64,000 nucleotides of DNA from JAMQPK01 sp035937795 (GTDB lineage: Bacteria > Acidobacteriota > Vicinamibacteria > Vicinamibacterales > JAMQPK01): positions 12,334 to 76,333 of the forward strand of contig DASZHO010000200.1 of assembly GCA_035937795.1 (NCBI GenBank), written 5' to 3'. The notes under the pieces were generated by a model that saw only the letters and a program-made list of their open reading frames with translations, was not told where the DNA came from and did no database searches. The position numbers and the translations under genes were made by a program. Below are positions 1 through 8,908 of the stretch, piece by piece (position 1 is the stretch's first letter; the number at the start of each line of letters is the position of its first letter).

Positions 1-269
1 GCGTGCTGGCTGGCGAGGTCCTGTTTCCCGCGACCGATGCTTCCGGTCCAAACGGGACGGGTTATCCCTTCGGCTACCTGCACGACGCCGTCCGGCAAGT
101 ATGCAAGGATGAAAAAGTGACGTGCCTCGATCTCCTTCCGCTGTTCTCGACCTTTCGCGATCCTCGGGCCGCATGGGTGAGCCCGTTCGACGCCCATCCG
201 AATGCCATGGCGAACCGCCGTGCGGCGTACGAGATCTTGAGAGCGTTCGGCTCCGTGTGGCAGCGCTGA
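1..269 (+). CDS. SGNH/GDSL-type hydrolase, C-terminal fragment
   Basis: This is the last ~88 residues of a protein that almost certainly starts before the window. It ends with a DAHPNAMAN segment, which matches the conserved block V (DxxH) of SGNH/GDSL esterases; in that family the Asp and His complete the catalytic triad with a Ser in the missing N-terminal part. A GTG at position 3 is open but is unlikely to be the true start. The gene ends 11 bases before the PA14-membrane protein on the same strand, so the two probably share a transcript. In polysaccharide loci such hydrolases often add or remove acyl groups. That role is inferred from context only. Confidence 0.6.
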   Translation, partial: VLAGEVLFPATDASGPNGTGYPFGYLHDAVRQVCKDEKVTCLDLLPLFSTFRDPRAAWVSPFDAHPNAMANRRAAYEILRAFGSVWQR

Positions 270-280
270 TCTGTTGACGC

Positions 281-2569
281 GTGTATTTCTCTAATCGCTC
301 GACACGCGGTCGTGCTCTGCTGGGCGCGGCCACATTGCTGCTCGCCCTCCTCGCAATTCTCCGAGCGCTCGACCCGCTGCCTGAAGGGCTGTACGCGATC
401 TATTTCTCGGACGCCAACTGGAGTTCGTCCCGGGCACGGTCGCGGATTGAGCCCAGCCCATCCACCGACAGCCTCCTCGAGGCATGGGGCCCCAGCCGCC
501 CACCTGAGGTGTTCAGCACGATCTGGACTGGCTCCTTCATCGCCTTGCGAGAGGGCACGTATACCTTCGGCACGCGCTCCGATGACGGAGCGTGGGTCTA
601 CGTGGACGGGCAACTGGTCGTCGACGACGGAGGACGGCATTCGGCGCTCGTCGCCACGGGGCGCGTACATCTCGACCAGGGCGTCCATGCGATTTTCATC
701 AAGTATTTTCAGGATGGCGGGTCGTTCCATTTCGATCTGTTGTGGGCTCGCGACGCGGCTCCGCTCGAGCTGATGCCCGCGTGGGCGCTGTCGGCACGCC
801 ACGTGAATTTCTCACGCTTCCTGGCGAGCGTCGTTGTGAGGCGCGCATGGGCCGCGGTCGTCGTGCTTTGGGTCGTTGGGCTTGCGGTCGTCGGTGTCGC
901 CTGGCTGCGGCGATTTTTGATGCGATGGATCAGTCTCCGCAAAGATGATCCCGTCTCCCTTGTCCTGGTCGGCGTGATTATCGGCTCGTGCGCGCTCAAT
1001 CTCGGGGGCGTCTGGTGGGGTCTCCCAGGCAGCTGGGCCGGCGACGAGTTCGCGTCGCCGGCCGTGCTCGAAGGGTTAGCGAAGCGCTTCACGGGCGGGT
1101 GGTTCGACAAGTATCCGCCATTTCATTTTTACGTCTTGAGCGCGGTGTACAGCCCGTGGCTCCTCCTGAAATCGCTCCGGTTGATTCGCGTCTCCGATAC
1201 TTTTGAGTTCGGAGCACTGCTCCTGCTGGGTCGATTGACCAGTGTGATCGCGGGAGCCGGCACTCTGATAGCGGTATACGTGTGCGGTGCCGATGCCTTC
1301 GGCAAACGCGCGGGCCTGTTTGCGGCCGCGACGCTTGCAGTACTGACGCCGTTCCTGTACTTCGCCAAGACGGCGAATGTGGAGGCTCCGTACGTCTTCT
1401 GGTTTGCGTTATCGCTGGTCTTCTACGTGCGGTTCGCGCGCACGGACACTCTCAGAGACGCCGTTCTGTTCTCGGTCGCCACGACGCTGGCAGTTTGCAC
1501 CAAGGACCAGGCCTACGGGTTGTACCTGCCGGTGCCATTCGTGATCGCGTATCAGGGCTGGCGGTCGAATTGTGAGCGGCGGCGTTCGCACCCCTTGCTG
1601 CGAGGCGTGCTCGCCAATGGAAGACTGGGCCTGGCGATGGTCACGGGCGCAGCCCTGTTCGTTGCGTGTTACCAGATACCATTCAATACAGCGGGATTCA
1701 TCAGCCACGTCCGTTACATCACCGGTCCGGGCAGCCAGCCATATCGCATGGTGGAGGGAACGCTTGGCGGACGGCTGACGCTGCTCCGGTTGGCGGCCGG
1801 CCTCGATGAAATGGCGTGGGGCTGGCCGATGTGCCTCGTCTGCCTGATCGGAATGGTCGCGGCCGTAAAGGATTCGCGGACGCGACGAAGCGCTGTCTAC
1901 CTGCTGCTCATGGCGATGGGATACTACATCGGCTTTATCGACGTGATCTTGTACGTGTACGATCGGTTTCTCCTTCCGATCTACCTGATGCAGTCGCTTT
2001 TCGCTGGGATCGCGTTCGATAAATTTCTTCGATCGCCCGGAGGCGTCCGGCAGATCCCGCGCATCGCGCTCGTCGCCACGGTTTTCGTGTATACGTTCCT
2101 GTATGCGGCAACCGTCGACGTGCTCATGATTCGCGACTCCCGCTATACCGTCGAGCGGTTGCTCGCCGCTCGCGTAGGCCCGGATCGTCTCGTTGGAACG
2201 ATGTTTCCCGTCACTGTCCTTCCCAGGCTCGGTGGGCTTCACTCGATGGACATCGGCACGATCGACGCCTTGCGGCAGAATGCGCCCGCCGCGTATATTC
2301 TCAATGCCGACTACGCTCGCGCCGTCTCCAGGGACAGTCCGCTTGGCCGCCTCATTGCCGGACTGCAACAGGAGACGCTCGGGTACCGGCTGGTCTTTCG
2401 TTACCGTTCACCGGCGCCGTGGCCGTGGCTGCCGGCTCCGCACCACGATCTGGTTGGCCCGCGCCTCGAGACCGCAGCGTATTCTGAGGTGCGCAACATC
2501 AACCCCACCATCGAGATCTACAGCCGCGAGAGCGGCGGTGCCGTGTCACCACCCACCGCTCAACGCTGA
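281..2569 (+). CDS. PA14 domain-GT-C membrane glycosyltransferase fusion
   Basis: The product has 762 residues. A hydrophobic signal/anchor at ~11-30 is followed by a PA14-type beta-barrel (~36-156), recognised by SDDGAWVYVDGQLVVDD and the spacing of IWTGSF and GTYTFGTRSDDG. A linker, MPAWALSARHVNF, leads to a membrane helix at ~191-209 and then a long polytopic region. The polytopic part carries GDE (254-256) in an early loop, as in GT-C/PMT-like enzymes that use lipid-phosphate sugars, and KYPPFHFY further on. PA14 domains usually bind carbohydrate, so the domain may present glycan to the transferase; this is inference. Start is GTG at 281, 11 bases after the SGNH stop. A paralogue with the same PA14-PAWALS-helix order lies at 25971. 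Fusion of PA14 to a GT-C core is uncommon. Confidence 0.75.
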   Translation: MYFSNRSTRGRALLGAATLLLALLAILRALDPLPEGLYAIYFSDANWSSSRARSRIEPSPSTDSLLEAWGPSRPPEVFSTIWTGSFIALREGTYTFGTRSDDGAWVYVDGQLVVDDGGRHSALVATGRVHLDQGVHAIFIKYFQDGGSFHFDLLWARDAAPLELMPAWALSARHVNFSRFLASVVVRRAWAAVVVLWVVGLAVVGVAWLRRFLMRWISLRKDDPVSLVLVGVIIGSCALNLGGVWWGLPGSWAGDEFASPAVLEGLAKRFTGGWFDKYPPFHFYVLSAVYSPWLLLKSLRLIRVSDTFEFGALLLLGRLTSVIAGAGTLIAVYVCGADAFGKRAGLFAAATLAVLTPFLYFAKTANVEAPYVFWFALSLVFYVRFARTDTLRDAVLFSVATTLAVCTKDQAYGLYLPVPFVIAYQGWRSNCERRRSHPLLRGVLANGRLGLAMVTGAALFVACYQIPFNTAGFISHVRYITGPGSQPYRMVEGTLGGRLTLLRLAAGLDEMAWGWPMCLVCLIGMVAAVKDSRTRRSAVYLLLMAMGYYIGFIDVILYVYDRFLLPIYLMQSLFAGIAFDKFLRSPGGVRQIPRIALVATVFVYTFLYAATVDVLMIRDSRYTVERLLAARVGPDRLVGTMFPVTVLPRLGGLHSMDIGTIDALRQNAPAAYILNADYARAVSRDSPLGRLIAGLQQETLGYRLVFRYRSPAPWPWLPAPHHDLVGPRLETAAYSEVRNINPTIEIYSRESGGAVSPPTAQR

Positions 2570-2602
2570 AGTCCATCGACTTGCGCGGGGCAGCATACGG
2601 CG

Positions 2603-3868
2603 TCAGTTCGAGCGCAAGCGCTGCCGCACTTGGAGGCCCAACAGCGTCACGGTCACGGCCTCCGCCAGCACCGTGGCCCATGCCGCGCCGCGAATACCCC
2701 ATGGCGAAATGAGCAGCATGTTGAGTGCAACGTTGACGCCGAGGCCGATCACGGTCGTCACGAACAGGCGGCGATCGAGGTTGACTGAGATCGCCACCGC
2801 ATGAAGGATCCATGTGCAGAATACGAACACCGATCCTCCCGCAAGCACGCGGAGCGGAGCCGCAGCCGGCGTGTAGCTCTCGCCGAAGAGGACGGTGACA
2901 GCGAGAGGCGCCCCCCATACCATGGCGGCGCCGAGCAGCACCCCCAGGGCGGCCGAGGCGCCTATTCCCCACATCATCAGCCCACGATGGGCGCGTCGAT
3001 CTTGCACGAAGAGGAACGACAACTTTGGGGTCAACACGGCTGCCAGCACCGACGGCGCATAGGTCAGACCTTCGTAGATCCGGTACGACGCCGCATACCA
3101 CCCTGTCTCGGCGTCGCTCCGCATGAGGCCCAGAATGACGGTGTCGATGTAGTTGTACATGTTCAGCGCGAGCATGAAAAAGCCGAGGGGCAGCGCCGAA
3201 GCCTGCAGTCCACGCCACGCCTCGCGATCGAATTGGGGACGCATCGAGCCGAGGGTGGGCCTGAGCAGCACGCCGATGACGAATAACATGAGAAGACGCG
3301 CTGCAACGAACGCAAGGGCGAGGCCCGTCAAGCCATAGCCCCCCCACAATGCGGACCCGCCGAGGATGAGGAGCAACAGCCGATCGGCGACCACGACGAC
3401 GGCTTCCAGGTCGAACCGATCGAGTCCCTGGAGAAGCCCGCGTGCGGTCAGTAGATAAGAGCGCACCGCGGCTGAAATTCCGAGCAGGTAACAAAGACGG
3501 ATGACCACGGGGTCCGACCGCAGGATTGGCGTAATGGCGACGAGGAGAAGCAGAGCCCCCGCCACCCAGACGAGCTTCAGCCCAAGGACGTGCCGGAACA
3601 ACTGCGCGGCTGTTTCCTTCTGCCTCGCCACGGCGCGCGCGGTGACTTGACTCAGACCGACGTCCATGATGGTTTCGAGGATGGTGGTCAGCGCGAGCGC
3701 AAACGAAAAGCGGCCGTAATCAGCCGCATCGAGAAAGCGGCCGGCCGCCATCAACAGGACCAGCAGGAGCACGGCGCTGCCGGCGGTCACGGTTGCATAG
3801 CCGCTGCTGACGAGAAGCGGAAAGCGATCTCGGATTTTCGCGGCGCTCACGCCTCCGCTCAAGGTCAT
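2603..3868 (-). CDS. Wzx-type polysaccharide flippase (MOP superfamily)
   Basis: This 421-residue polytopic protein has the hydrophobic pattern and length of oligosaccharide flippases of the MOP/PST family (12-14 helices expected). The N-terminus carries the typical AGRFLDAADYGRFSFALALT segment, where D-YG-F is conserved among Wzx-like proteins. It should move undecaprenyl-linked repeat units across the inner membrane. Its ATG overlaps the stop of the upstream GT4 gene (ATGA at 3865-3868), so the two are translationally coupled. It converges on the PA14-GT-C gene with 33 bases between stops. Substrate cannot be predicted from sequence. Confidence 0.85.
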   Translation of the reverse strand: MTLSGGVSAAKIRDRFPLLVSSGYATVTAGSAVLLLVLLMAAGRFLDAADYGRFSFALALTTILETIMDVGLSQVTARAVARQKETAAQLFRHVLGLKLVWVAGALLLLVAITPILRSDPVVIRLCYLLGISAAVRSYLLTARGLLQGLDRFDLEAVVVVADRLLLLILGGSALWGGYGLTGLALAFVAARLLMLFVIGVLLRPTLGSMRPQFDREAWRGLQASALPLGFFMLALNMYNYIDTVILGLMRSDAETGWYAASYRIYEGLTYAPSVLAAVLTPKLSFLFVQDRRAHRGLMMWGIGASAALGVLLGAAMVWGAPLAVTVLFGESYTPAAAPLRVLAGGSVFVFCTWILHAVAISVNLDRRLFVTTVIGLGVNVALNMLLISPWGIRGAAWATVLAEAVTVTLLGLQVRQRLRSN

Positions 3869-5115
3869 CTCTTCGCCGGGAGATGTCCCATTTCTGTTGA
3901 TGGTCCTGGTGCTGCCAGACGATCGATGACCTGCGCAAGCCTTCCGAGCACGATGCGCTCGTCGAACAGCTGGGCCGTCACGAGCGCCGCCGCGCCGAGT
4001 CGTCGTCGAAGCTCCTGGTCGGTCAGCAATCGGCGAAGCGCCGTCGTGAGCGCGCCGGTATCCTGAGGTGGAACGACGAGCGCATTGATCTCCGTCTCCG
4101 CGAAATCGCGAGAGCCCCCGGTGTCTGACGTGACGAGGGGCAGCCCGGTCGCCATGGCCTCGACCGACGAGATTCCAAACGATTCAAAGTGGGATGGCTG
4201 CACGGCGATGTCCGCAATCTGAAGCCAGCTGGCGACCTCGCGCGTCGATTGTCCGCCTGCAAAGCGCACGAGATGCGCAAGGCCCTGGTCGACGACCAAG
4301 CGCCTCGCCTCGGTACCGACATCCCACGGATTGCCGGTCATATCCGGACCAACGATGACAAGGAGCGCGTTCTTCACTGCGGCAGCCTGCCAGGCACGCA
4401 CCAACTCCATGACCCCTTTCTCCCGGCTGAGGCGCCCGACGAACACTGCGACCAGAGCCTCAGCGGGCACTCCCAGGGCCGCTCGCCTGGCGAGCCTGTC
4501 CGCGACGGTGGTGGGCGCGAATCGCGCCGTGTCGATCGGGTTCGGGATGTAGTACACAGCGTCCCGGGGCACCCCGCACGCCAGGGCCTCTTGCTCAATC
4601 GCCCGGGAGATGCAGGCGAAGGCATCCGCGTGGCCGTAGAGAAACCGAACAGGCCACGTGATGACGTGCTCAGCCGCGCTGCCAGGCCGCACGCCTAGCG
4701 GCCGCATGCGCTCGCTGAGCCCCGCCCCGCTGAGAACGCCCTCGGTTTGCGCCTGGAACAAGACGGGGACCCGCGCGAGCCGTCCGGCCAGGAGCGCCGC
4801 GAGCCCGACGCCACGATAATCTACGCAGCAAATGATCTGAAACTCTCCACGCCGTCGGGTGACCTCGCGCAGGATCCATGGCAGCGCCAGCCATTTGCTG
4901 CTCGCTCGCCGCTCTCCATGTGGTCCAGTCCGGATGACACGCACGCCCGCGAGTGTCTCCTCGGCCGGATGGTTTAACGAAGTCCGCTTCGTGACGACGA
5001 GGACGGGATGTCCCCGGCGGACGAGAAACGTCGCGAGCCGCTCGGCGGCAGCCTCGGCGCCCCCAAGTTCTGGGGGGTAAAATGTGGTGACGATCGCCAC
5101 GGAGACTTTGGGCAT
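3865..5115 (-). CDS. GT4 family glycosyltransferase
   Basis: The 416-residue product has two Rossmann-like halves in GT-B arrangement. The N-terminal half begins with VAIVTTFYPPELGGAE, the usual acceptor-side glycine loop of GT4 enzymes. The C-terminal half contains VGRLSREKGVMELVRAW and the EX7E motif in ESFGISSVEAMATGLP. It probably adds a hexose from a nucleotide sugar to a lipid-linked intermediate on the cytoplasmic face. It overlaps the flippase start by four bases and follows the GT2 gene by only a few bases, so flippase, GT4 and GT2 form one operon. Donor and acceptor are unknown. Confidence 0.88.
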   Translation of the reverse strand: MPKVSVAIVTTFYPPELGGAEAAAERLATFLVRRGHPVLVVTKRTSLNHPAEETLAGVRVIRTGPHGERRASSKWLALPWILREVTRRRGEFQIICCVDYRGVGLAALLAGRLARVPVLFQAQTEGVLSGAGLSERMRPLGVRPGSAAEHVITWPVRFLYGHADAFACISRAIEQEALACGVPRDAVYYIPNPIDTARFAPTTVADRLARRAALGVPAEALVAVFVGRLSREKGVMELVRAWQAAAVKNALLVIVGPDMTGNPWDVGTEARRLVVDQGLAHLVRFAGGQSTREVASWLQIADIAVQPSHFESFGISSVEAMATGLPLVTSDTGGSRDFAETEINALVVPPQDTGALTTALRRLLTDQELRRRLGAAALVTAQLFDERIVLGRLAQVIDRLAAPGPSTEMGHLPAKR

Positions 5116-5119
5116 GTCT

Positions 5120-6157
5120 TCACAACACCCCGCGAATGATCAACCAGTAACCGTTCAGAAATGAATTCATGACTTTGTAGCCAAACGCGAGCATCGCCGA
5201 GTCAACATACTCCGAGGAAATGAAGATCGACCCGCTTGTCATCAACTCCCTGTCATTCACCAGGCGTTTTGGCTGAATGTGGCGGCGAACGCTCAAGATC
5301 GACCCGATATTTGCCAGGACATATTTCATGGCCGTTAGATACTGCCGCATCTCGCGTTTCTTCAGAATGAACAAGATCACCGACATTTCATAGACGACCA
5401 GCGCCGGCGTGCATAGAATGAGCGTCTTCGCCTGGTAAAGCTCCAGCAGAAATCTCCACCGATTCCTCACCGTGCCATAGTACCGCCGCGCACCCTTCAC
5501 TCTCTTGTGATAAACAACTGCGGAGGGAATGTGATAACAGAAGTGCCCGGCGAGATTCATCTTGTGGTTGAACTCCCCGTCGTCTCCCCAACCCATGACG
5601 TAGTCTTCACTGAAATTGCCCAGTTCGGCAGCCTGGCGCTTGTCGACTAATTGAACGCCCCAGCCGATGGTCAGCCGAGGTCTATCATCGGCGTCCTTGA
5701 GTGGAAAATCGCGATTGCGCGCCAGACTCGTGCCCACATAGTGAAGCACTTGACCGTCCTGGTAGATCATCGAGGGATCGCGTTCGTATAACGTGCGAGG
5801 GATGCAAACGGCCGCCTGAGGCAGATTCTTGAGCCCGCCGAGTAACTGATCCAGACAGTCGGGCTTCAAGGTGACATCATTGTCCACCAGAAAGACGAAG
5901 TCTGTCTTGGATTCCTCGAGCGCTCGATTGCGCAGCTTGTTCAGATTGCCGCTGTTGAATCCCAGCTCAACAACACGCACGTGAGGAAAGAGCTCTCGTA
6001 CTAGCGCCGGGCTACCGTCTTCGGATCCATCATCGATCATGAGGATTTCACCCGGGGGTGAAGTGAGACCTTGGATCGACTCAAAACAATCTTTCACGAC
6101 TGCAACGCCGTTATAGTTTGAGACTACGACAGTCACGTGTGAAGAACTGAACCTCAT
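5120..6157 (-). CDS. GT2 family glycosyltransferase (compositionally atypical)
   Basis: The protein is a GT-A fold transferase: VTVVVSNYNG at the N-terminus, MIDDGSEDGS in the nucleotide-binding region, and VDNDVTLKP in the DxD-like position. An open frame extends to 6280 and overlaps the upstream gene, but family homology begins right after the ATG at 6157, giving 345 residues. A purine-rich GAGAAGGAG lies directly against that ATG. A hydrophobic stretch near the C-terminus (about PALVVYEMSVILFIL) suggests membrane association. The gene is visibly richer in A and T than its neighbours: two 60-base lines counted at 5161 and 5281 give 28 and 31 G+C, which suggests later acquisition. Start choice is moderately certain. 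Confidence 0.8.
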   Translation of the reverse strand: MRFSSSHVTVVVSNYNGVAVVKDCFESIQGLTSPPGEILMIDDGSEDGSPALVRELFPHVRVVELGFNSGNLNKLRNRALEESKTDFVFLVDNDVTLKPDCLDQLLGGLKNLPQAAVCIPRTLYERDPSMIYQDGQVLHYVGTSLARNRDFPLKDADDRPRLTIGWGVQLVDKRQAAELGNFSEDYVMGWGDDGEFNHKMNLAGHFCYHIPSAVVYHKRVKGARRYYGTVRNRWRFLLELYQAKTLILCTPALVVYEMSVILFILKKREMRQYLTAMKYVLANIGSILSVRRHIQPKRLVNDRELMTSGSIFISSEYVDSAMLAFGYKVMNSFLNGYWLIIRGVL

Positions 6158-6261
6158 CTCCTTCTCGTCGGTGTGCAATGTTCTATATTGGCCGTGCGGA
6201 TGGTGACGTATGAGCTCGACGCATGTGGATTTCGGGCCTTTCGACTTGAAGGACGAACCCT

Positions 6262-7728
6262 TCATGGGGCGCGAACCCACCAGGCGGCCCCGAGCATCCA
6301 GACCGCAAGTAACGGGACGAGGCTCGTTCGGCCGCGGAGCCCAATCCGTTCGCCAAGATTCCAGGCCTGGTGCACTTCCGGATGGTTGCGGAAAAGCTCT
6401 GGATTCCAGCCGTACGTTTCAAACGACTCCTGGTTCACGGACACATCGCCTTCGAGGAATGCAGGCCACCACAGCTGTCTGAACGGGTGATCGAAGAGCG
6501 AGGGCGGTTGCGGCGTAACGGAAACAGCGATCAGGGTGATGCCGATCCCGCAGGCGCAAATGGCCGCGAGGCCAAAGCGGGCAGGCCGGCCGGCGGCGTT
6601 CCAGAGAGGCGCGAGCGCCAATGCCAGAAATGGCAAGGCCGGTAACATGTGGCGAGGACCGTAGCTCCAGCCGCCCTCCCAATAGAAGTAGCTGGAATTG
6701 AGGAGGAGATAGTACACGGGAATAATCGCCGCGACGGCAAGCGGTTTCCGGTCGGCGGCCGTGCGATACCACACCCAGAACCCCACCGGCGCAAGGGCGA
6801 GCACAGGCGCCAATGGCAGGAGCCCGCGGTACGCGCCGACGAGCAGCTCGCCGATGATCGCCGGCTTCGGATAGGTGAGACCGAAGACGCCGACATGGAG
6901 TTCCCCGAGCGGCGAGTTCGCGACCGCATACCCAAGGCTGAACGGTGAGCCAAATGCTGCCGCGTTGAAAGCAGCAAGCACGGTTGCGCAGATGATCGCG
7001 CCAGCAAACAGGGCGCCAAGGACGGCCAGCCAGTCGTCTCGCTTGGCCAATCGCTCGTTGGCCACGACGAGTGCGGCAATCAAAGCAGCGGGAACCGCCA
7101 CTGTGTATTCCGTCACCGTTCCCCACCCGGCGGCGATGCCGACGAGAAAGGCGCAGCGGACGCGCGCGGGTGTCACGGTAAGTGTCGGCAGCGCCACGGC
7201 CGCGCCGAATGCCAAAAGCAGGCACGCTGTCGCCAGCGCATGACCGAAGAACAGCGTGGCGAAGGCCCACGCCGGTGTGGCCAACCCGAACGACAAGGCC
7301 GCAAACGTCGCTCCCGACTCGTTGCCGAATAGCCACAGGGCAATGAGGCTCAGGCCCACGGCGGCGGCGGCGATCGCTACGCCGTCGAGGGCCACAGTCG
7401 CCGTGTACGTCAACGCGACGATGCCACGTTCGGATTTCGGATCGACGCCGATGCTCCTGAGCGCCACGGTTGCGGCGGCGACGACGGGAACAGCCGTCAG
7501 CGCCAAACCTGGCGCCTTGTCTGAGTAGACATGCCCGTTGTAGGTGGCCTTGTCACCGGTGTTCTCGTGGAACGCGTCGATCTGCAGCGTGTGACGCTGG
7601 AGGATCGCACGGACGAGATCGAAGCGGCTGTTCTGATTCCACCCGCCGGCCTCATAAAAGTACGCATAAGAGGCGAGCAGCACGAGGCCGAGAATCAGAC
7701 GCCGGCTGCCTGGTGAGTGACCGATCAT
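6262..7728 (-). CDS. Polytopic membrane protein, GT-C/PMT-like
   Basis: This 488-residue protein is mostly hydrophobic helices. The first helix (~11-22) is followed by a periplasmic-type loop containing FHENTGDK and then YSDKAPGLALTAVP (~68-81). The YSx(K/H)APG motif recurs in the protein at 12455-15097 and resembles the DKPPG-like loop of GT-C enzymes that use polyprenyl-phosphate sugars. Transferase activity is therefore plausible but not shown. An upstream extension of the frame exists, but ATG at 7728 is preferred because the first helix follows it and a TATAAT hexamer lies six bases upstream. The polysaccharide deacetylase stop lies 16 bases upstream. Confidence 0.7.
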   Translation of the reverse strand: MIGHSPGSRRLILGLVLLASYAYFYEAGGWNQNSRFDLVRAILQRHTLQIDAFHENTGDKATYNGHVYSDKAPGLALTAVPVVAAATVALRSIGVDPKSERGIVALTYTATVALDGVAIAAAAVGLSLIALWLFGNESGATFAALSFGLATPAWAFATLFFGHALATACLLLAFGAAVALPTLTVTPARVRCAFLVGIAAGWGTVTEYTVAVPAALIAALVVANERLAKRDDWLAVLGALFAGAIICATVLAAFNAAAFGSPFSLGYAVANSPLGELHVGVFGLTYPKPAIIGELLVGAYRGLLPLAPVLALAPVGFWVWYRTAADRKPLAVAAIIPVYYLLLNSSYFYWEGGWSYGPRHMLPALPFLALALAPLWNAAGRPARFGLAAICACGIGITLIAVSVTPQPPSLFDHPFRQLWWPAFLEGDVSVNQESFETYGWNPELFRNHPEVHQAWNLGERIGLRGRTSLVPLLAVWMLGAAWWVRAP

Positions 7729-7734
7729 GGCCGA

Positions 7735-7740
7735 ATTATA
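7735..7740 (-). promoter_or_regulatory. -10 hexamer TATAAT, leaderless candidate
   Basis: A perfect TATAAT reads toward the gene starting at 7728, with six bases between hexamer and ATG. RNA started about seven bases past the hexamer would begin at the start codon. No Shine-Dalgarno sequence fits in the gap. No good -35 box was seen. Confidence 0.5.
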
Positions 7741-7744
7741 CCGA

Positions 7745-8851
7745 TCAACGCCATAACCGGCGGCCGCGGCCTGGCAGCGCAAAGAGATAGCGATTGGGCA
7801 GACGCTTGAGCCAGTACGGATGATCACCCGGGCGCACCCCGAGGGCTCCCCGCAACCGATTGGCAAACGCGCTGCGATACCCGAGCCGCTCGAGCGCTTC
7901 AACCGTGTGGCGGCCGGAGACGCCCCAGGGTAGGCAGATGTGATTCACCGACCGGATGGCAAGCCGTTCGTTCAACGTGGCGCGTCCGCGATCCAGTTCT
8001 TCTTCAATTTCTCGACGCTGTTCAGGCTCGCTCTCGAACGGCGTGCGAGTCTTCGCCTCGTTCGCAACGCGGCGCAGGGCGGCGCGCCAATCGCCGCGTG
8101 AAAAGAACGCGGGGCCGCCCTCACGGGCGACCAGCTTCAGACACTGCTCGTGCACGTCGAGCGGTACCATCGCCCTGAGGCCATCCGACATGCGCGATCG
8201 CGCCGCGTACAGAGGCGCGCCGAGCTCGCTCGCGGTCAGGAACCTGAGCGCGGGGCGTGGCACTAGTTGAGGCCTGTTGAGCAGCGGCGTGCTCGCATAG
8301 TCGGGTGTGACAAACCCGCGAGCGTCGCTCGAGGAGAAAACCATCGAATGCGTATCTGTATGGCACTGCACGTCGATGACGCCGGAGACGCTGAGCCGGC
8401 GCAGCTCGGGCCAGGTGACGAACGGCGAACCCTCCGCCGCCGGCCGGCCCTCATCATCCAGCGTGGGACGGCAGTCGGCGGCATCGACGATGCGCGACGG
8501 GATGGCGTAAGCGATCGCCCTCATTCCATAGCGCCGCAGGAGCGGCGCGGCCACGGTCCAGAGACTTGCCCATGCATCGTCAAAGCAGAGGCCTACGAAT
8601 CGACCCTTGAGCACCGTCTCGCGGCGGGCGTGCGCGGCGATCTCGGAAGAGGTCACCGTCCGGTATCCGTTCTCTGCGAGAAAATTCAGTTTTGCGTCGA
8701 GATCCGCGCGCGCGACCTCGTGAAAATGAAATACCGGCAGCAGATCGCCGGTCGGGCCGCCCAGCAGAAATGCAGGATAACGTCCGGCGGCCAGGTCGAT
8801 GACGCCGCGCAGCTTCCCCCCACGCTCCTCGAAGGGCACGCCAGTTGTCAT
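7745..8851 (-). CDS. Polysaccharide deacetylase family protein (NodB-like)
   Basis: The product has 368 residues. It holds the NodB homology elements: LCFDDAW (89-94) supplies the Asp pair that starts motif 1, and HTDTH (164-168) is the HxxxH metal-binding motif 2. Members of this family remove N- or O-acetyl groups from polysaccharides using a divalent metal. No clear signal peptide is visible, so a cytoplasmic or precursor-level substrate is possible. The canonical TFDDG is altered to CFDDAW, which suggests a divergent subgroup. The ATG at 8851 faces the divergent gene at 8887. Substrate specificity is not predictable. Confidence 0.82.
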   Translation of the reverse strand: MTTGVPFEERGGKLRGVIDLAAGRYPAFLLGGPTGDLLPVFHFHEVARADLDAKLNFLAENGYRTVTSSEIAAHARRETVLKGRFVGLCFDDAWASLWTVAAPLLRRYGMRAIAYAIPSRIVDAADCRPTLDDEGRPAAEGSPFVTWPELRRLSVSGVIDVQCHTDTHSMVFSSSDARGFVTPDYASTPLLNRPQLVPRPALRFLTASELGAPLYAARSRMSDGLRAMVPLDVHEQCLKLVAREGGPAFFSRGDWRAALRRVANEAKTRTPFESEPEQRREIEEELDRGRATLNERLAIRSVNHICLPWGVSGRHTVEALERLGYRSAFANRLRGALGVRPGDHPYWLKRLPNRYLFALPGRGRRLWR

Positions 8852-8874
8852 GCTGGGTTAACCAATGCCTATCA

Positions 8875-8880
8875 TATTAT
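8875..8880 (+). promoter_or_regulatory. -10-like TATTAT before GTG 8887
   Basis: The short divergent gap between 8851 and 8887 is A/T-rich. TATTAT is followed by six bases and the GTG at 8887, the same spacing as at 7728 and 49898. A TTGTCA at 8845-8850 is too far to be its -35. On the other strand TATGAT (8871-8876) could serve the deacetylase gene. Confidence 0.4.
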
Positions 8881-8908
8881 CTATCCGTGTCTCATCTATC
8901 CGTGTCTC
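8879..8908 (+). repeat. Tandem 15-bp duplication spanning the start codon
   Basis: The unit ATCTATCCGTGTCTC occurs twice in a row (8879-8893 and 8894-8908). Each copy holds a GTG in the reading frame of the downstream gene, so the start codon itself is duplicated. Downstream initiation would shorten the protein by five residues. Confidence 0.9.
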
